From Gimesia aquarii (lineage in GTDB: Bacteria > Planctomycetota > Planctomycetia > Planctomycetales > Planctomycetaceae): 64,000 nt of DNA. The stretch covers positions 2,729,501-2,793,500 of the forward strand of contig NZ_CP037920.1 of NCBI RefSeq assembly GCF_007748195.1, written 5' to 3'. The translations under genes were made by a program, and so were the position numbers. The notes beneath the pieces are model-generated. The model saw only the letters and a list, made by a program, of their open reading frames with translations. It had not been told where the DNA came from and did no database searches. Each line of letters opens with the position of its first letter. Position 1 is the stretch's first letter. This document shows positions 1 to 9,219 of this stretch, piece by piece.

Positions 1-448
1 TTCCCTTCGGTCCGACGTCTCGCACTTGAAGTCTATGCAGGACGATATTTCGAGTCGGTTTTTGCGTATTTCCACTGTCGTCAATGTTAAGCCCGTTGCC
101 CGTCGCACCAGTCAGTACAAGATCACGCAATTCGACGTATGCGGGGCCGCGGAGGTGGATGCCCGAAGTGCCCGCAACAATCTTCGGAGGCTGACGCGAG
201 TCCCGAGCCTGTAAAACGATCGGCTTTTCTTTGGTTCCTCGGAGACCGGCAAACGTCAATCCACCACGATATTCACCTGGGGCAATCAGAATACGAGTTC
301 CGGGCTCTGCCTCATTGACCGCCGTGATTAGTTCCCTGCGATCGGCAACTTCAACCCTCAAACTCTCCTGCCAAGCGTACACTCGTGACTCGAAACAGGA
401 GAAAAATAACACAACACTCAATAACGGACATCCACACACTCGAAACAC
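1..448 (-). CDS. Secreted right-handed beta-helix protein (partial, C-terminus off left edge)
   Basis: The minus strand encodes an open frame of 149 codons running off the left edge. A GTG start at 448 follows a strong Shine-Dalgarno GGAGG (454-458, 5-nt spacing); no in-frame ATG is available. The first 26 residues form a hydrophobic signal peptide (PLLSVVLFFSCF core). The mature part reads like the opening of parallel beta-helix (pectate-lyase-like, DUF1565 type) proteins: a 'VADRRELITAVNEAEPGT' element, then 'ILIAPGEYRGGLTF' and repeating short strands with 'GPAYVELRDLVLTGATGNGL'. Such proteins are usually secreted polysaccharide-binding or lyase proteins. The catalytic part, if any, is not in the window. 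It lies 94 bp downstream of the 543-1688 gene on the same strand and could be co-transcribed. The fold call is by recognition of the repeat style; substrate unknown. Confidence 0.75.
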   Translation of the reverse strand, partial: MFRVCGCPLLSVVLFFSCFESRVYAWQESLRVEVADRRELITAVNEAEPGTRILIAPGEYRGGLTFAGLRGTKEKPIVLQARDSRQPPKIVAGTSGIHLRGPAYVELRDLVLTGATGNGLNIDDSGNTQKPTRNIVLHRLQVRDVGPKG

Positions 449-542
449 TTGGGCCTCCGGTTCAATCTTCACATCGCTGCTTCATCAAAAATGGCAGACT
501 ATGGGACTTGTCTGCAATCAGAGTCTATCACATCCACACATG

Positions 543-1688
543 TTATTCCTGCGTGAAACTCCTGGTCATTTTATCGTCTTGAAATACATTCACACGGGTC
601 CCTGTTTCAAAGTCCAGTTTTGTAAAGATATCTTTTGGCAGTTTTGGATCAAGTTCAACCGTTTCCACACTGTAATCATAGCGCCACGATGTTTGCTGCT
701 TCCCTGTCCGTTTTAAAATCATCGAATTGTATCGTTCAGTATATGCCTTCCTGGGAAACCAGACACCGGGACGGACTTCCTGCCATGCTTCGACAAGGCA
801 CTCCATGTTTGGCAACTCGGTTGAGTCGCGGTAGTAAAAACACAGTTTGCGAATAGGAATCAAATTCCGGTCCCGGGCCAGCCAGAGGTCTCGTCGAGAT
901 TGAGAATTTCCTGTAGGGTCAACAGTCTCAATTCGGACGACTGTGCATTCCAGGCCCTGAACTTTCTCAATGCCACGAACTTGGACTCTGGTTTTGTATT
1001 TACTTTTGAGTTCCGAGTCACCGGTAAACTCCCGCACGGCTTCGATTCCCTTGAGATAGACCGATAGGGGAACGCGAGAGCCGATAAATTCAAACAGCAG
1101 CATATGCGGTCGAGCCAGGTTGATCACTCCGGGTGTTTGATCCGAAATTATACCTTTTTTCCGGATGCGGGGCTGTTTCTCTTCACCTTTGGCATCGTAA
1201 ATATCTTTCCAGAAACTGCGGAAAATTGTTCCATTGAAAACATTCATGTTTTCTTCGGTACCAGTGTTGACCTTAATGTTTGGTAGGGGATGATCACTGC
1301 TCGGGAATGCATATATAGCCCGACTCACAAAAAGTCCTTTGGTCTGAGTCTGGTTGCGAAACATGTTTCCCTGCACTATGAGAGAGAGCTTCGAATTCTG
1401 CCGAATCGGTTTGGGTCCGTCATACGGAAACACATCAGCCTGATCCACCATAGAACGGGCCATGCCAATCTGAAGCTTCTTGTACAAGGCTTCGTTTTCT
1501 TCGATTTCCTGAATCAGGGCCTCTAGCGCTGCCGCCCCCTCGGTCTTACTGGCGGAAGTGGGAACATCGATATCTGTTTTTTCCTGTGCACGACAGATCC
1601 TCCCTGGCAGGAAAAAAACTGCTAGCAGTATCACCGTAATACGACTGCAGGCAACAGTTCGAGTCACCAGCGTTTCTTGTGGCAGCAT
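543..1688 (-). CDS. Secreted LolA/DUF1571-like protein
   Basis: 381-aa protein starting at ATG 1688, which has an excellent AAGGAG 7 nt upstream; a longer frame to 1739 lacks a ribosome site. Residues 1-35 are a signal peptide ending near CRAQ. The middle and C-terminal parts (about 200-375) carry the pattern of planctomycete outer-membrane lipoprotein-sorting-like proteins: 'VQGLECTVVRIETVDPTGNS', then a strand pair describing a substrate-bearing half-barrel ('DLWLARDRNLIPIRKLCFYY', 'EAWQEVRPGVWFPRKAY'), ending in a conserved 'LDPKLPKDIFTKLDF' element. Known relatives (DUF1571 and LolA-like folds) bind hydrophobic ligands in the periplasm, but no function has been shown for this branch. Family assignment is moderate; role is unknown. 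Confidence 0.7.
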   Translation of the reverse strand: MLPQETLVTRTVACSRITVILLAVFFLPGRICRAQEKTDIDVPTSASKTEGAAALEALIQEIEENEALYKKLQIGMARSMVDQADVFPYDGPKPIRQNSKLSLIVQGNMFRNQTQTKGLFVSRAIYAFPSSDHPLPNIKVNTGTEENMNVFNGTIFRSFWKDIYDAKGEEKQPRIRKKGIISDQTPGVINLARPHMLLFEFIGSRVPLSVYLKGIEAVREFTGDSELKSKYKTRVQVRGIEKVQGLECTVVRIETVDPTGNSQSRRDLWLARDRNLIPIRKLCFYYRDSTELPNMECLVEAWQEVRPGVWFPRKAYTERYNSMILKRTGKQQTSWRYDYSVETVELDPKLPKDIFTKLDFETGTRVNVFQDDKMTRSFTQE

Positions 1689-2024
1689 AATCACGCTCCT
1701 TTGAGAGTAAACAATATGCTCAAAACCGTATCGGTTCACTTTTTTAGTATGTCTCCTATCTTACCATAGCGTCTCCCCCCGTGCCTAGAGATGGTTACCA
1801 GCGCAGGTTCGAATGGTTCTGCCCCAGAGATTTTGTTTGTAGCGCAAAAGTGTCTCGTTTACGATAGCGTTCCGGCGAGCTGTAACACTGGCGATAACCT
1901 GAGAGTGAAACGAAATGATCCTGAATGGACAGGCTGACAACTATTATCCAATACAAGTTTCTCGGAAATGGTTATGCTGTCTCATACGTCAAAGCCGACT
2001 ACCTGCCAATGAGGAGTGAAAACA

Positions 2025-2509
2025 ATGGCCGACAACACGAAACCAACCAACCGTATCGATGCAGTGTATGCCTACCTGCGGACTCGGGACTGCAAGGCCG
2101 TCATTGAATTCTACCAGCGCGCTTTTGGAGCCGTTGAAGATTTTCGATTGACAGAGCCAAGCGGGCGTATTGGACACGCCGAACTCAAGTTTGGCGAAGC
2201 AACAATTATGGTATCAGACGAATACCCGGAATACGGAATCCTTGGACCGCAGGATTCTATACCGACAGGGGCGTCAGTGCATCTTCACGTCGAAGATGTG
2301 GACGCGATGACGCAGACGCTGGCGCCACAATTGTCATGGAACCCAAAGATCAATATTACGGCGAACGATCCTCCAAACTGATTGATCCATTCGGCCACGA
2401 ATGCCTGCTTGGTTCACACATTGAAGATGTCTCACCGGAAGAAAAGCAGCGACGCTTCGATGAAATGTTCAAACAAGGCGCGTCTGAAAACAATGATTCG
2501 GCTTCGTGA
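2025..2509 (+). pseudogene. Frameshifted VOC/glyoxalase-family protein
   Basis: ATG 2025 has GAGGAG 8 nt upstream. The first frame gives 'MADNTKPTNRIDAVYAYLRT' and a typical PhnB/YybH-like VOC N-terminus (DCKAVIEFYQRAFGAVEDFR, HAELKFGEATIMVSDE, SVHLHVEDVDAMTQ). Near 2311-2320 the frame switches by -1/+2: the family continuation 'AGATIVMEPKDQYYGERS', 'KLIDPFGHECLLGSHIEDVS' and a natural stop at 2507-2509 lie in the other frame. The residues normally between DAMTQ and AGAT are shortened, so this looks like a small deletion rather than programmed frameshifting. VOC proteins of this group bind metal through His/Glu residues and act as dioxygenase or resistance-type proteins. If the read is correct, the product ends early at 2381 without its second beta-alpha-beta module. 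Confidence 0.8.
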
Positions 2510-2537
2510 AATGTGGGGGCACTGAAGCGGTGTCATT

Positions 2538-2685
2538 AAACGAACCGATAACTCTAATCGAGTGTCACAGTTTCATATTGACCTACAGTTTGGTATAAAT
2601 GAAATTTGTCGGGCTATTATCAAGGTTCCTTCTCTCGTTTCCTACGACTTTTACTTTGGTAGCTTCCCCGGCTTTTAGTTCGCTT
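2538..2685 (+). ncRNA. Structured RNA candidate, copy A
   Basis: A ~148-nt block sharing long stretches with a second block at 2856-3069. The ends pair (CGAAC 2541-2545 with GTTCG 2678-2682, extended by two A-T pairs past a mismatch). An inner helix pairs GTCGGG 2608-2613 with CCCGGC 2667-2672, including a U-G pair where copy B has U-A. A small hairpin TCGT/ACGA (2635-2638/2644-2647) stands where copy B has a longer, unrelated hairpin. No reading frame is conserved. The pairing pattern and variable hairpin suggest selection on RNA structure. No known RNA family was recognised. Transcription direction is assumed to be + from the downstream gene. Confidence 0.5.
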
Positions 2686-2855
2686 ATTATCTTGATGTAT
2701 TAAAAAGTTGATTGTGGTTGCAAGTTTCGAGTGATTCTTCTATCTAGATCTGTCAGGCTTCCTTAAGCTAATTTTGTTACAGAGCTACCAGAATAACATC
2801 CATACTGTAATCGAACCCAAAAATGATGTTGCCAATGTTCGACTACTTTTAGAGT

Positions 2856-3069
2856 GAGGCGAACCGGTAACTCTCCCCGTGTGTCACTGTTCCATCGCTT
2901 GAATTTTCAGAACCTGGAGCAGCAGGGACGTTCCCTGTTGATTCAGAGTTTGGTATAAATGGAGACTGTCGGGCTATTATCAAGGTTCCTTCTATTTTGG
3001 AACCGGTAAGCACTTCGGTGCCCCGGTTAAATCTACTTTGGCAACTTCCCCGACTTTTAAATTCGCCTC
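2856..3069 (+). ncRNA. Structured RNA candidate, copy B, abutting the TerD-domain gene
   Basis: A ~214-nt homologue of the element at 2538-2685. The terminal helix is perfect over 8 bp (GAGGCGAA 2856-2863 with TTCGCCTC 3062-3069). Inner helix GTCGGG 2968-2973 pairs with CCCGAC 3049-3054. Two further hairpins are copy-specific: AACCGG/CCGGTT enclosing GCAC-TTCG-GTGC (3001-3028), a stable UUCG tetraloop, and CAGCAGGGA/TCCCTGTTG (2920-2940). The 3' strand of the terminal helix ends directly before ATG 3070, so either the RNA is a leader that controls translation or the true start lies a little further in. Single-strand blocks such as TTTGGTATAAATG and GGCTATTATCAAGGTTCCTT (20 nt) are identical in both copies. 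Confidence 0.55.
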
Positions 3070-5172
3070 ATGACAACACTCACACAAATAGAAATCTATC
3101 TCACTAAAAGTCTCAAGGTGATTCTACCCGAAGGCCAGGTTAAGGCTGCACCAACGGTTGTTTCCACAGTTGCGAGAAACTTGCAATCACTCGGCTTTGG
3201 TCTGAGTGCACCTCTTTTAGAACGGTTGTCTGTGTTACTCGAGGAAACCGTAATTGAGTGGTATGATGAAGTCCTGCCTGTCCTCAAAAAGATGGTCGGT
3301 GCACATCGTTCATTCGATCCAATGTATCCGAACTTTCCCAAACAGGTTATGGAAGCATCGGATGCTGAGTTGTTTTTCAATGCCATGACACACTACTACG
3401 GGTTTGTGCTGTCGGATTTGTTGGACAACCCGAACCTCGTCGTGTTACCACACTACGAAAAGGAAGCGCGTCCCCTCCTGGAAGAGTTTCATGAACTTCG
3501 CTGGATCGACCTTGGTTCGGAAGAAGATTTCGACTCCATTTTTACAAAGCTGGCTGCGTCCAATGGATCACTGTCTGAATCAGACAAAGAAATTTTGAGT
3601 TGGTTTGCAACCAACCGAGATGTAACAAATCTGATCCCTGAAGCGATTCCACAGAAAGAAACGCTGGCATTTCTGGTAGCAAAACTACCTGATCCTGAGT
3701 GTCTGTTGTCAGCCGTTAAGACGGCGACCGATGTGTTACGAGTAGCCGTAACCATGTCGGAAGGAGATGTCTCACTGGCAGAGCCAACCAAATTTCGCAA
3801 TTTTTCAAAGCGGGAACGTCGATTCCTGTTGCATTGCCTGAATGAAACTGGCAGCTCACGAACGGAAGATATGCTTCGTTGGAAGTCTCGCTGGATTCGG
3901 CTTGGAGAGCGTTTACACCCCGGTGATTACAAAAAACGTTTTCCGGAGGCGTTGAAGTCTTTTGACGTTCTTCGCAACAGTGAGCCATATAAGACATTTA
4001 ATGGGAAGGTTGAGGCTGCCATCTCTAAAGGTAATGCTGAGCCTACGCTCGCTTTATTGACCCAGAGACCAGGAGATTTTGCGCGCCGACTAGATCATGT
4101 CCTGCGATCTCATGCTAATCAGGAAGCGATTCTTGAAGGCTTTTTCTCGGTGATACAGAAAGTTTCAACACCGGTGTTGTTGCAGGCTTGGTCACATTTT
4201 CACAACCGTGATTCAATTGAGAGCAGGGCCTTCTTTCCGAAGGGTAATGCAGCCAAAGTTCAATTCAAAGCAGGATCCCTTTCCCCTCTGGGTGATGGTA
4301 TTGCTGAAAAAGTTTCCCGGGGAATACGAGATGTACTGGTGCAACGATTCAGTAACTTATCTTCCCTTGGAAAAGTTTTTATAGATGAGCGGCTCAAGAA
4401 CCAGTTTGTACCATTCTCTCAGCGTTCCGCCAGCCGCTCGCTACGGGCGATTACCAGAGGATCGAAGTTTGATCTTCCCGATGGTGATACGGTTCGTTTT
4501 TTCTGTTGGTGGAAAAACATCGCGCAAGGGGACGAATGGCACGCACGCGTGGACCTCGACTTGTCAGCTTCACTTTTCGACTCAGCCTGGGAGTTAAAAG
4601 GCGACATTTCCTACTACAACCTCCGAGAAGGACAGTGTTATCACAGCGGTGACATTACCTCCGCTCCACAGGGAGCCTGTGAATTCATTGACATCAACTT
4701 GTCGTCGGTACTTGAGATGAAAGCCCGTTATGTTGTGATGAGCGTGCTCTCGTACAGCCATCAACCATTCATTGCGCTTCCTGAGTGCTTCGGTGGATGG
4801 ATGATGCGGAAGAAGCCCAATTCAGGAGAAATCTTTGAACCTAAAACGGTTCAGGATAAAATGGACATCACTGCGGTAAGCCGTGCTTGTGTTCCTATCA
4901 TCATCGATGCTCAGGAGCGTAAGGCTTATTGGGCTGATCTCGGATTGAAGAGTATCGGTCAAATCAACAATGCTTTGCAGAACTCTGTCGGCTTTACCCA
5001 CATTGGAAGATCCATTGTTGAACTGCAGAAACCAACACTCTGGGAACTATTCCAGATGCATCTAGAAGGACTCGTCGAATCACCCGAAGAGGCCGATACG
5101 ATTTTTGGTTTGCATGAGGGAACGGTGACGGCATTCGACACCAGTGTTATTATGAGTGAGTATCTGGCTTGA
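3070..5172 (+). CDS. TerD-domain protein, large (MXAN_6230/SCO0854-like architecture)
   Basis: 700-aa cytoplasmic protein without signal peptide. The C-terminal third is a clear TerD-like domain: 'DGDTVRFFCWWKN' near residue 470, 'RVDLDLSASLFD' near 495, 'HSGDITSAPQGACEFIDI' and 'GWMMRKKPNSGEIFEPKTV'. TerD domains bind calcium and act in tellurite/stress-response systems. The N-terminal 450 residues are helical and resemble the long N-terminal region of the MXAN_6230/SCO0854 group, but the RING part seen in some members is absent. ATG 3070 has no Shine-Dalgarno and sits against the 3' strand of a predicted RNA helix, so GTG 3118 or another internal start cannot be ruled out. It stands alone with no ter operon partners in the window. 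Role: probably stress-related; partner unknown. Confidence 0.8.
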   Translation: MTTLTQIEIYLTKSLKVILPEGQVKAAPTVVSTVARNLQSLGFGLSAPLLERLSVLLEETVIEWYDEVLPVLKKMVGAHRSFDPMYPNFPKQVMEASDAELFFNAMTHYYGFVLSDLLDNPNLVVLPHYEKEARPLLEEFHELRWIDLGSEEDFDSIFTKLAASNGSLSESDKEILSWFATNRDVTNLIPEAIPQKETLAFLVAKLPDPECLLSAVKTATDVLRVAVTMSEGDVSLAEPTKFRNFSKRERRFLLHCLNETGSSRTEDMLRWKSRWIRLGERLHPGDYKKRFPEALKSFDVLRNSEPYKTFNGKVEAAISKGNAEPTLALLTQRPGDFARRLDHVLRSHANQEAILEGFFSVIQKVSTPVLLQAWSHFHNRDSIESRAFFPKGNAAKVQFKAGSLSPLGDGIAEKVSRGIRDVLVQRFSNLSSLGKVFIDERLKNQFVPFSQRSASRSLRAITRGSKFDLPDGDTVRFFCWWKNIAQGDEWHARVDLDLSASLFDSAWELKGDISYYNLREGQCYHSGDITSAPQGACEFIDINLSSVLEMKARYVVMSVLSYSHQPFIALPECFGGWMMRKKPNSGEIFEPKTVQDKMDITAVSRACVPIIIDAQERKAYWADLGLKSIGQINNALQNSVGFTHIGRSIVELQKPTLWELFQMHLEGLVESPEEADTIFGLHEGTVTAFDTSVIMSEYLA

Positions 5173-5181
5173 ATGAACAGA

Positions 5182-5199
5182 GAGCTCATATATGAGCTC
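5182..5199. repeat. 18-nt perfect palindrome
   Basis: GAGCTCATATATGAGCTC is a perfect palindrome 9 nt after the stop of the TerD-domain gene, in the gap to the convergent gene ending at 5303. It could form a hairpin in either transcript or be a dimeric protein site. No T-run follows, so it is not a standard terminator. Confidence 0.45.
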
Positions 5200-5302
5200 A
5201 CGAACATCTAACTGATCTTGAGTTGCTCAAATATCATGGTGACAGTTGGAATCGAGAACACGCTTAAAGTATGCTCAAATACCTGCTAAATTGTGACAAA
5301 TC

Positions 5303-8300
5303 TCACTTTCCATAGATCGCCCCTTGATGCAGGTGTAGTGTTCCCTTGCCTTCAAGGCCGACGCGAACATATTGGGCACGTGTTCCTTCTGGCAGTTCGA
5401 TGGTCCAGTCTGATTGAACTTTTTCAGCAGTCCAAACTTTTTCAAAGTTGTTGCCATCGCTGGAAATCCAGACCGTTAAGCCTTTGGCACGTTGTGGCAG
5501 CCCTTTACGATTTCGCAACCACAGGTATCGGATTTCTGAGTCTTTCGCCAACCGAATGGTGACGTGCGGAGAGTCTGTATCCAGATCTGAGTGAAATGCA
5601 AAATCGAATGTCTCACGTGGGACGTCGGTCAGGAACAGATGGATGTCCTCATTCCAGCCGGAATTTGAATAGCGACCACTGGTCTTGATTGCAGCGTCGC
5701 GTGAGATTTCCGGGTAGCCATTCAGTTTTCGCAACTTGACTGTCTTTTGTTTTGTGCTGATCCAGCCATCTTTTTCTCGAACAGCGCGAATCTGTCTTTG
5801 CTGTGAAAGATAGGCAACCAGATCGAGAAATTCGATGGGTGCAATGGTCTTAATCAGGCCTTCAGGCATCGAACTGGCTTTGATCGGCTTACGAAGCTCA
5901 ATCTGATCCTTGGGGACTTCGACTTTTTTTCCTTTGGCGATACCGAGTGAAATCATGTCCTCATTTTCGCTTAGAATGAATCCTGTATGAACAATGCCTT
6001 CGTCGGTAACGATAGCGACTGTCTCAAAGCCCTTGGCGATCTTATCATTTGGCATCAAAATAGATGTCATTAGTTCGGTCTTTTTCATCTTCTGACCAAT
6101 GTCGCTGAGATCAGGTCCGAACTTCTTTCCTAGATCGCCAACCATGTGACATGCCGAACAGACCTGCTTGAACACGCCCTCGCCCCGTTTGACATTACCA
6201 CCGCGCATCGATGCCAGTTGTCTGATGGCCGCTTTGCGTTTGCTTTCGGGAGCGTCTTCGGTCTCTGCGATTTCAAGTGGCTTCACTGCCGCTCCTCCCG
6301 GTCCCATCATTTTTTTGTACCGGCTGAGGTATTTTTTCGCAGCTTCCGATGACTTGGAAAGGAATTCTGGTTTCGTTTCGGCTACTTCCCATGCCGGCTT
6401 CAAAGCGTGGAGTGTGTGCTCCAGTGTATAATCAATCCAGTAATCCATTTTCTGATCCGTCGCAGAGAGGGCCAGTTCGGTTGCTTCTTCTGAACCAAAG
6501 AAGCTCAAACCACGAATCGCTTCCAGACGAACACGTGGATGGGGATCTTTGATTGCTTTAGCCAGATAGTCTTTCAGATTCGGCTGACGTTCCATTTCAT
6601 TGGTTAATGTGTGTATCGCAGCAGCCCGGGCACGATACTCGTCCGTCGCGAGGATTCGATCAATCAGTTTGGTATCAACCGATCGAAACGCTTCCTGTAG
6701 CCACATCGCTTCACACAACTGTCTGGGATCGTCAACGCCATCGATCCATTGATTGACGGCCGACAGAACCTGTGTCTGATCACGATCCCAGAGTTCTCGT
6801 CGTGCGCGATAGCGTGTTCGCAATTCGTATGCATTCAACTGTTCCAGCAGTTCTTCGATTGACTTGCCAGCCTGGGTGACTGGTTTCAACAGTGGCTTCT
6901 TGGTATTCACCAGACGATAGACGCGGCCATGTTTGTGGTCACGGTTGGGATCACGCTGGGAGTATTGCATGTGGCCGATCAAGGCATTACACCAGTCGCC
7001 AAACCAGACAGCACCATCGGGGCCAATTTTAGGATCGACGGGGCGGAAGATAATGTCAGTCGACGAAAGCAGGTCGTCGATGCGTTCACCTTCAAAACCA
7101 GCGCCCTCTTTCTGATCACGGATGTTGAAACGCGGGAGACCATGCATATTAATCACACAGGCATAGATGAATTGATTTTGAACGTCATCAGGCAGGTGCC
7201 GTGAGATGAGAAATTCGTTGCCGACAGCAGGTCGCATGCCCTGATTGTCGAAGTTGGGTTCGAGCGTGCGTCGCGTACTGACTTCCAGCCCTGAAAGGGG
7301 GCTGGTCCAGTGCTGTTTGGCGTTGGTCCCATCCCCCACCATGCCGTTGCCCCATTTGTCAAACACCAGACACCACGGGTTACCATAACCCGGCGTTCGA
7401 AAATGACGAAACTTCAGCGTGCGTGGATCGAGTGTGTAACAACCGGCAGTGCCTTTGTTGCGGAAAGCTCCATACGGAGTTTCCAATGTAGTGGACAGTG
7501 AAACTCCTTCAAGCATATGGAGCAGTCCACCGTTTGAATATTCCCACGCGCCTACTGTATGGTGCGTGTCGTCTGTTGCAATTCCATCAATGAGTTCTTC
7601 GACGAGATCGGCCTTGTCGTCGCCGTCTGTATCTTTCAGAAACAGAATGCGGGGCTCATCCACCACCAGCACACCGCCATTCCAGAATTCAAAGCCAGTC
7701 GGGCAGATCAGTTTATCGTAGAACGTAATGCATTTGTCGGCACGACCATCGCTGTTAGTATCTTCAAAGATCAGCAGCTTGTCGCCCGGTTTTGCGGAGC
7801 CTGGCAGCCACTGCGGATAATTAGTCATGCAAGAAACCCATAATCGTCCCTTATTATCGAAGGCAATCTGATTGGGATTCGCCAGTTCGGGGTATTCACG
7901 TTCGGAAGCGAACAGTTCGACTTTGAATCCTTCAGGGACTTTCATCATATCGATTGACTCTTCTGGAGTCGGGTACTTGAGTTCTTTAGGCTCGCGCATT
8001 TCGCGGAAGCGTTCGTCACGACTGCCAAACATGGTCTCGGGGATAAATACTTCCCCCGTCTTCGAATCGTCTGGTTTTTCAGGAACTTTACGGTCTGCGG
8101 CCAGATCCCATACATAATTGTCACGTACGGCGACCATCTTACGAATTTTCTGATACTCTCCGGGAAACGTTTTCAAATCCCAGGTACGACGGCCGCCATA
8201 CACATACCAACCATTCAACATCCGATAGTCCTGTGCGTGGAACCAGGATTTATCGTTGACCCAGTGCCGTACTTTTTCAAATTTTGAGCCGGCTGTGCCT

Positions 8301-9025
8301 ATCGGATGGCTCGATTGAAACAGTTTCGCATCCAGTAACTCGCCAATCAGTCGATCACCTTTTTCGTTGGCGTGCGCACCATTAATCGTAAATTGCTTCC
8401 CGGTATCCTTCGCAAAGGCTTGCTTTGTTTCTGCAAACAGGTCAACAAATTGATGTCCATCTTCTGCCGCCAGTTTTTTGATCGCAGCCGTATACGCGGC
8501 CAGATTCTTGTTATGCTCGACGCCGGAGGGTTGAAGAGGGTTTCCCGTAGATTCAAAGGCAATCGGGCTGATCAGTACGAACCTCGGCTTACGGCCCTCT
8601 TTGGTGAATCGTTCCGTTTGTGTCGTGATGTACTTACGATAATTGGTTACAAACTCATTTAGGATTTCCTGAGAATCGCCGGCAAATGATTCATTAAAGC
8701 CGAAGAAACAGATGAATGTTTGTGGGGAAAACACTTCGAGAGGATCATCGATCTTTGTGTAGTTGCTTGGCCGTTGTTGATTGCCTACTTCATCCGCCGG
8801 CCAGCCGAAATTACGAAAGACAATTTGTTTCTCAGGCAATCGTGTATGCAGTAACGTTTCAAAGTGTCCCCAGAGGTTCATTCGTTCTGCCAGTGAGTTT
8901 CCAACTACAGCGACCCGTTCGTTTTTGCGAAGATCCAGAGGGCCATCCGTCGAGGCAGCAGAAACTATTGATATCGATAATGAAATTCCACAGAGAAAAG
9001 AGAGAACGCAGGTAGGAAATCGCAT
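5303..9025 (-). CDS. Secreted SGNH esterase / PVC dehydrogenase-like propeller / HEAT / cytochrome c fusion
   Basis: 1240-aa multidomain protein. Residues 1-24 are a signal peptide. About 30-235 form an SGNH/GDSL-type hydrolase module (VAVVGNSLAERMN for block I; the catalytic Ser follows GN). About 365-700 match the PVC-type membrane-bound dehydrogenase N-terminal propeller ('MKVPEGFKVELFASE', 'GRLWVSCMTNYPQW', 'GPDGAVWFGDWCNALIGHMQ'). About 730-900 are HEAT-like helical repeats. A single-haem c-type motif CSACH sits at residue 955 inside the planctomycete-specific haem domain ('GEGVFKQVCSACHMVG', 'FGPDLSDIG'). The last ~120 residues look like a discoidin/F5-8-type sugar-binding end. These giants are typical of Planctomycetes and are thought to oxidise or bind polysaccharide-derived substrates in the periplasm; substrate not determined. 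ATG 9025 is chosen because it opens the signal peptide. Confidence 0.9.
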   Translation of the reverse strand: MRFPTCVLSFLCGISLSISIVSAASTDGPLDLRKNERVAVVGNSLAERMNLWGHFETLLHTRLPEKQIVFRNFGWPADEVGNQQRPSNYTKIDDPLEVFSPQTFICFFGFNESFAGDSQEILNEFVTNYRKYITTQTERFTKEGRKPRFVLISPIAFESTGNPLQPSGVEHNKNLAAYTAAIKKLAAEDGHQFVDLFAETKQAFAKDTGKQFTINGAHANEKGDRLIGELLDAKLFQSSHPIGTAGSKFEKVRHWVNDKSWFHAQDYRMLNGWYVYGGRRTWDLKTFPGEYQKIRKMVAVRDNYVWDLAADRKVPEKPDDSKTGEVFIPETMFGSRDERFREMREPKELKYPTPEESIDMMKVPEGFKVELFASEREYPELANPNQIAFDNKGRLWVSCMTNYPQWLPGSAKPGDKLLIFEDTNSDGRADKCITFYDKLICPTGFEFWNGGVLVVDEPRILFLKDTDGDDKADLVEELIDGIATDDTHHTVGAWEYSNGGLLHMLEGVSLSTTLETPYGAFRNKGTAGCYTLDPRTLKFRHFRTPGYGNPWCLVFDKWGNGMVGDGTNAKQHWTSPLSGLEVSTRRTLEPNFDNQGMRPAVGNEFLISRHLPDDVQNQFIYACVINMHGLPRFNIRDQKEGAGFEGERIDDLLSSTDIIFRPVDPKIGPDGAVWFGDWCNALIGHMQYSQRDPNRDHKHGRVYRLVNTKKPLLKPVTQAGKSIEELLEQLNAYELRTRYRARRELWDRDQTQVLSAVNQWIDGVDDPRQLCEAMWLQEAFRSVDTKLIDRILATDEYRARAAAIHTLTNEMERQPNLKDYLAKAIKDPHPRVRLEAIRGLSFFGSEEATELALSATDQKMDYWIDYTLEHTLHALKPAWEVAETKPEFLSKSSEAAKKYLSRYKKMMGPGGAAVKPLEIAETEDAPESKRKAAIRQLASMRGGNVKRGEGVFKQVCSACHMVGDLGKKFGPDLSDIGQKMKKTELMTSILMPNDKIAKGFETVAIVTDEGIVHTGFILSENEDMISLGIAKGKKVEVPKDQIELRKPIKASSMPEGLIKTIAPIEFLDLVAYLSQQRQIRAVREKDGWISTKQKTVKLRKLNGYPEISRDAAIKTSGRYSNSGWNEDIHLFLTDVPRETFDFAFHSDLDTDSPHVTIRLAKDSEIRYLWLRNRKGLPQRAKGLTVWISSDGNNFEKVWTAEKVQSDWTIELPEGTRAQYVRVGLEGKGTLHLHQGAIYGK

Positions 9026-9219
9026 GAAGACTCAGCCTTGATTAATGCAAAGGGAAAGACGAAGCAGAGAAGCGTGGGGTTCAGATACTATACCGCTTCT
9101 CCAGAAGCCCGAAACTCCTTGATGGATTGGGCATTTAAAAAATTATACAGGCCCATCAGAGGCTTGTAAATATACTAAAATGCGCATATTCATATAACAG
9201 AGTTGCTCTCTTAACTTTC

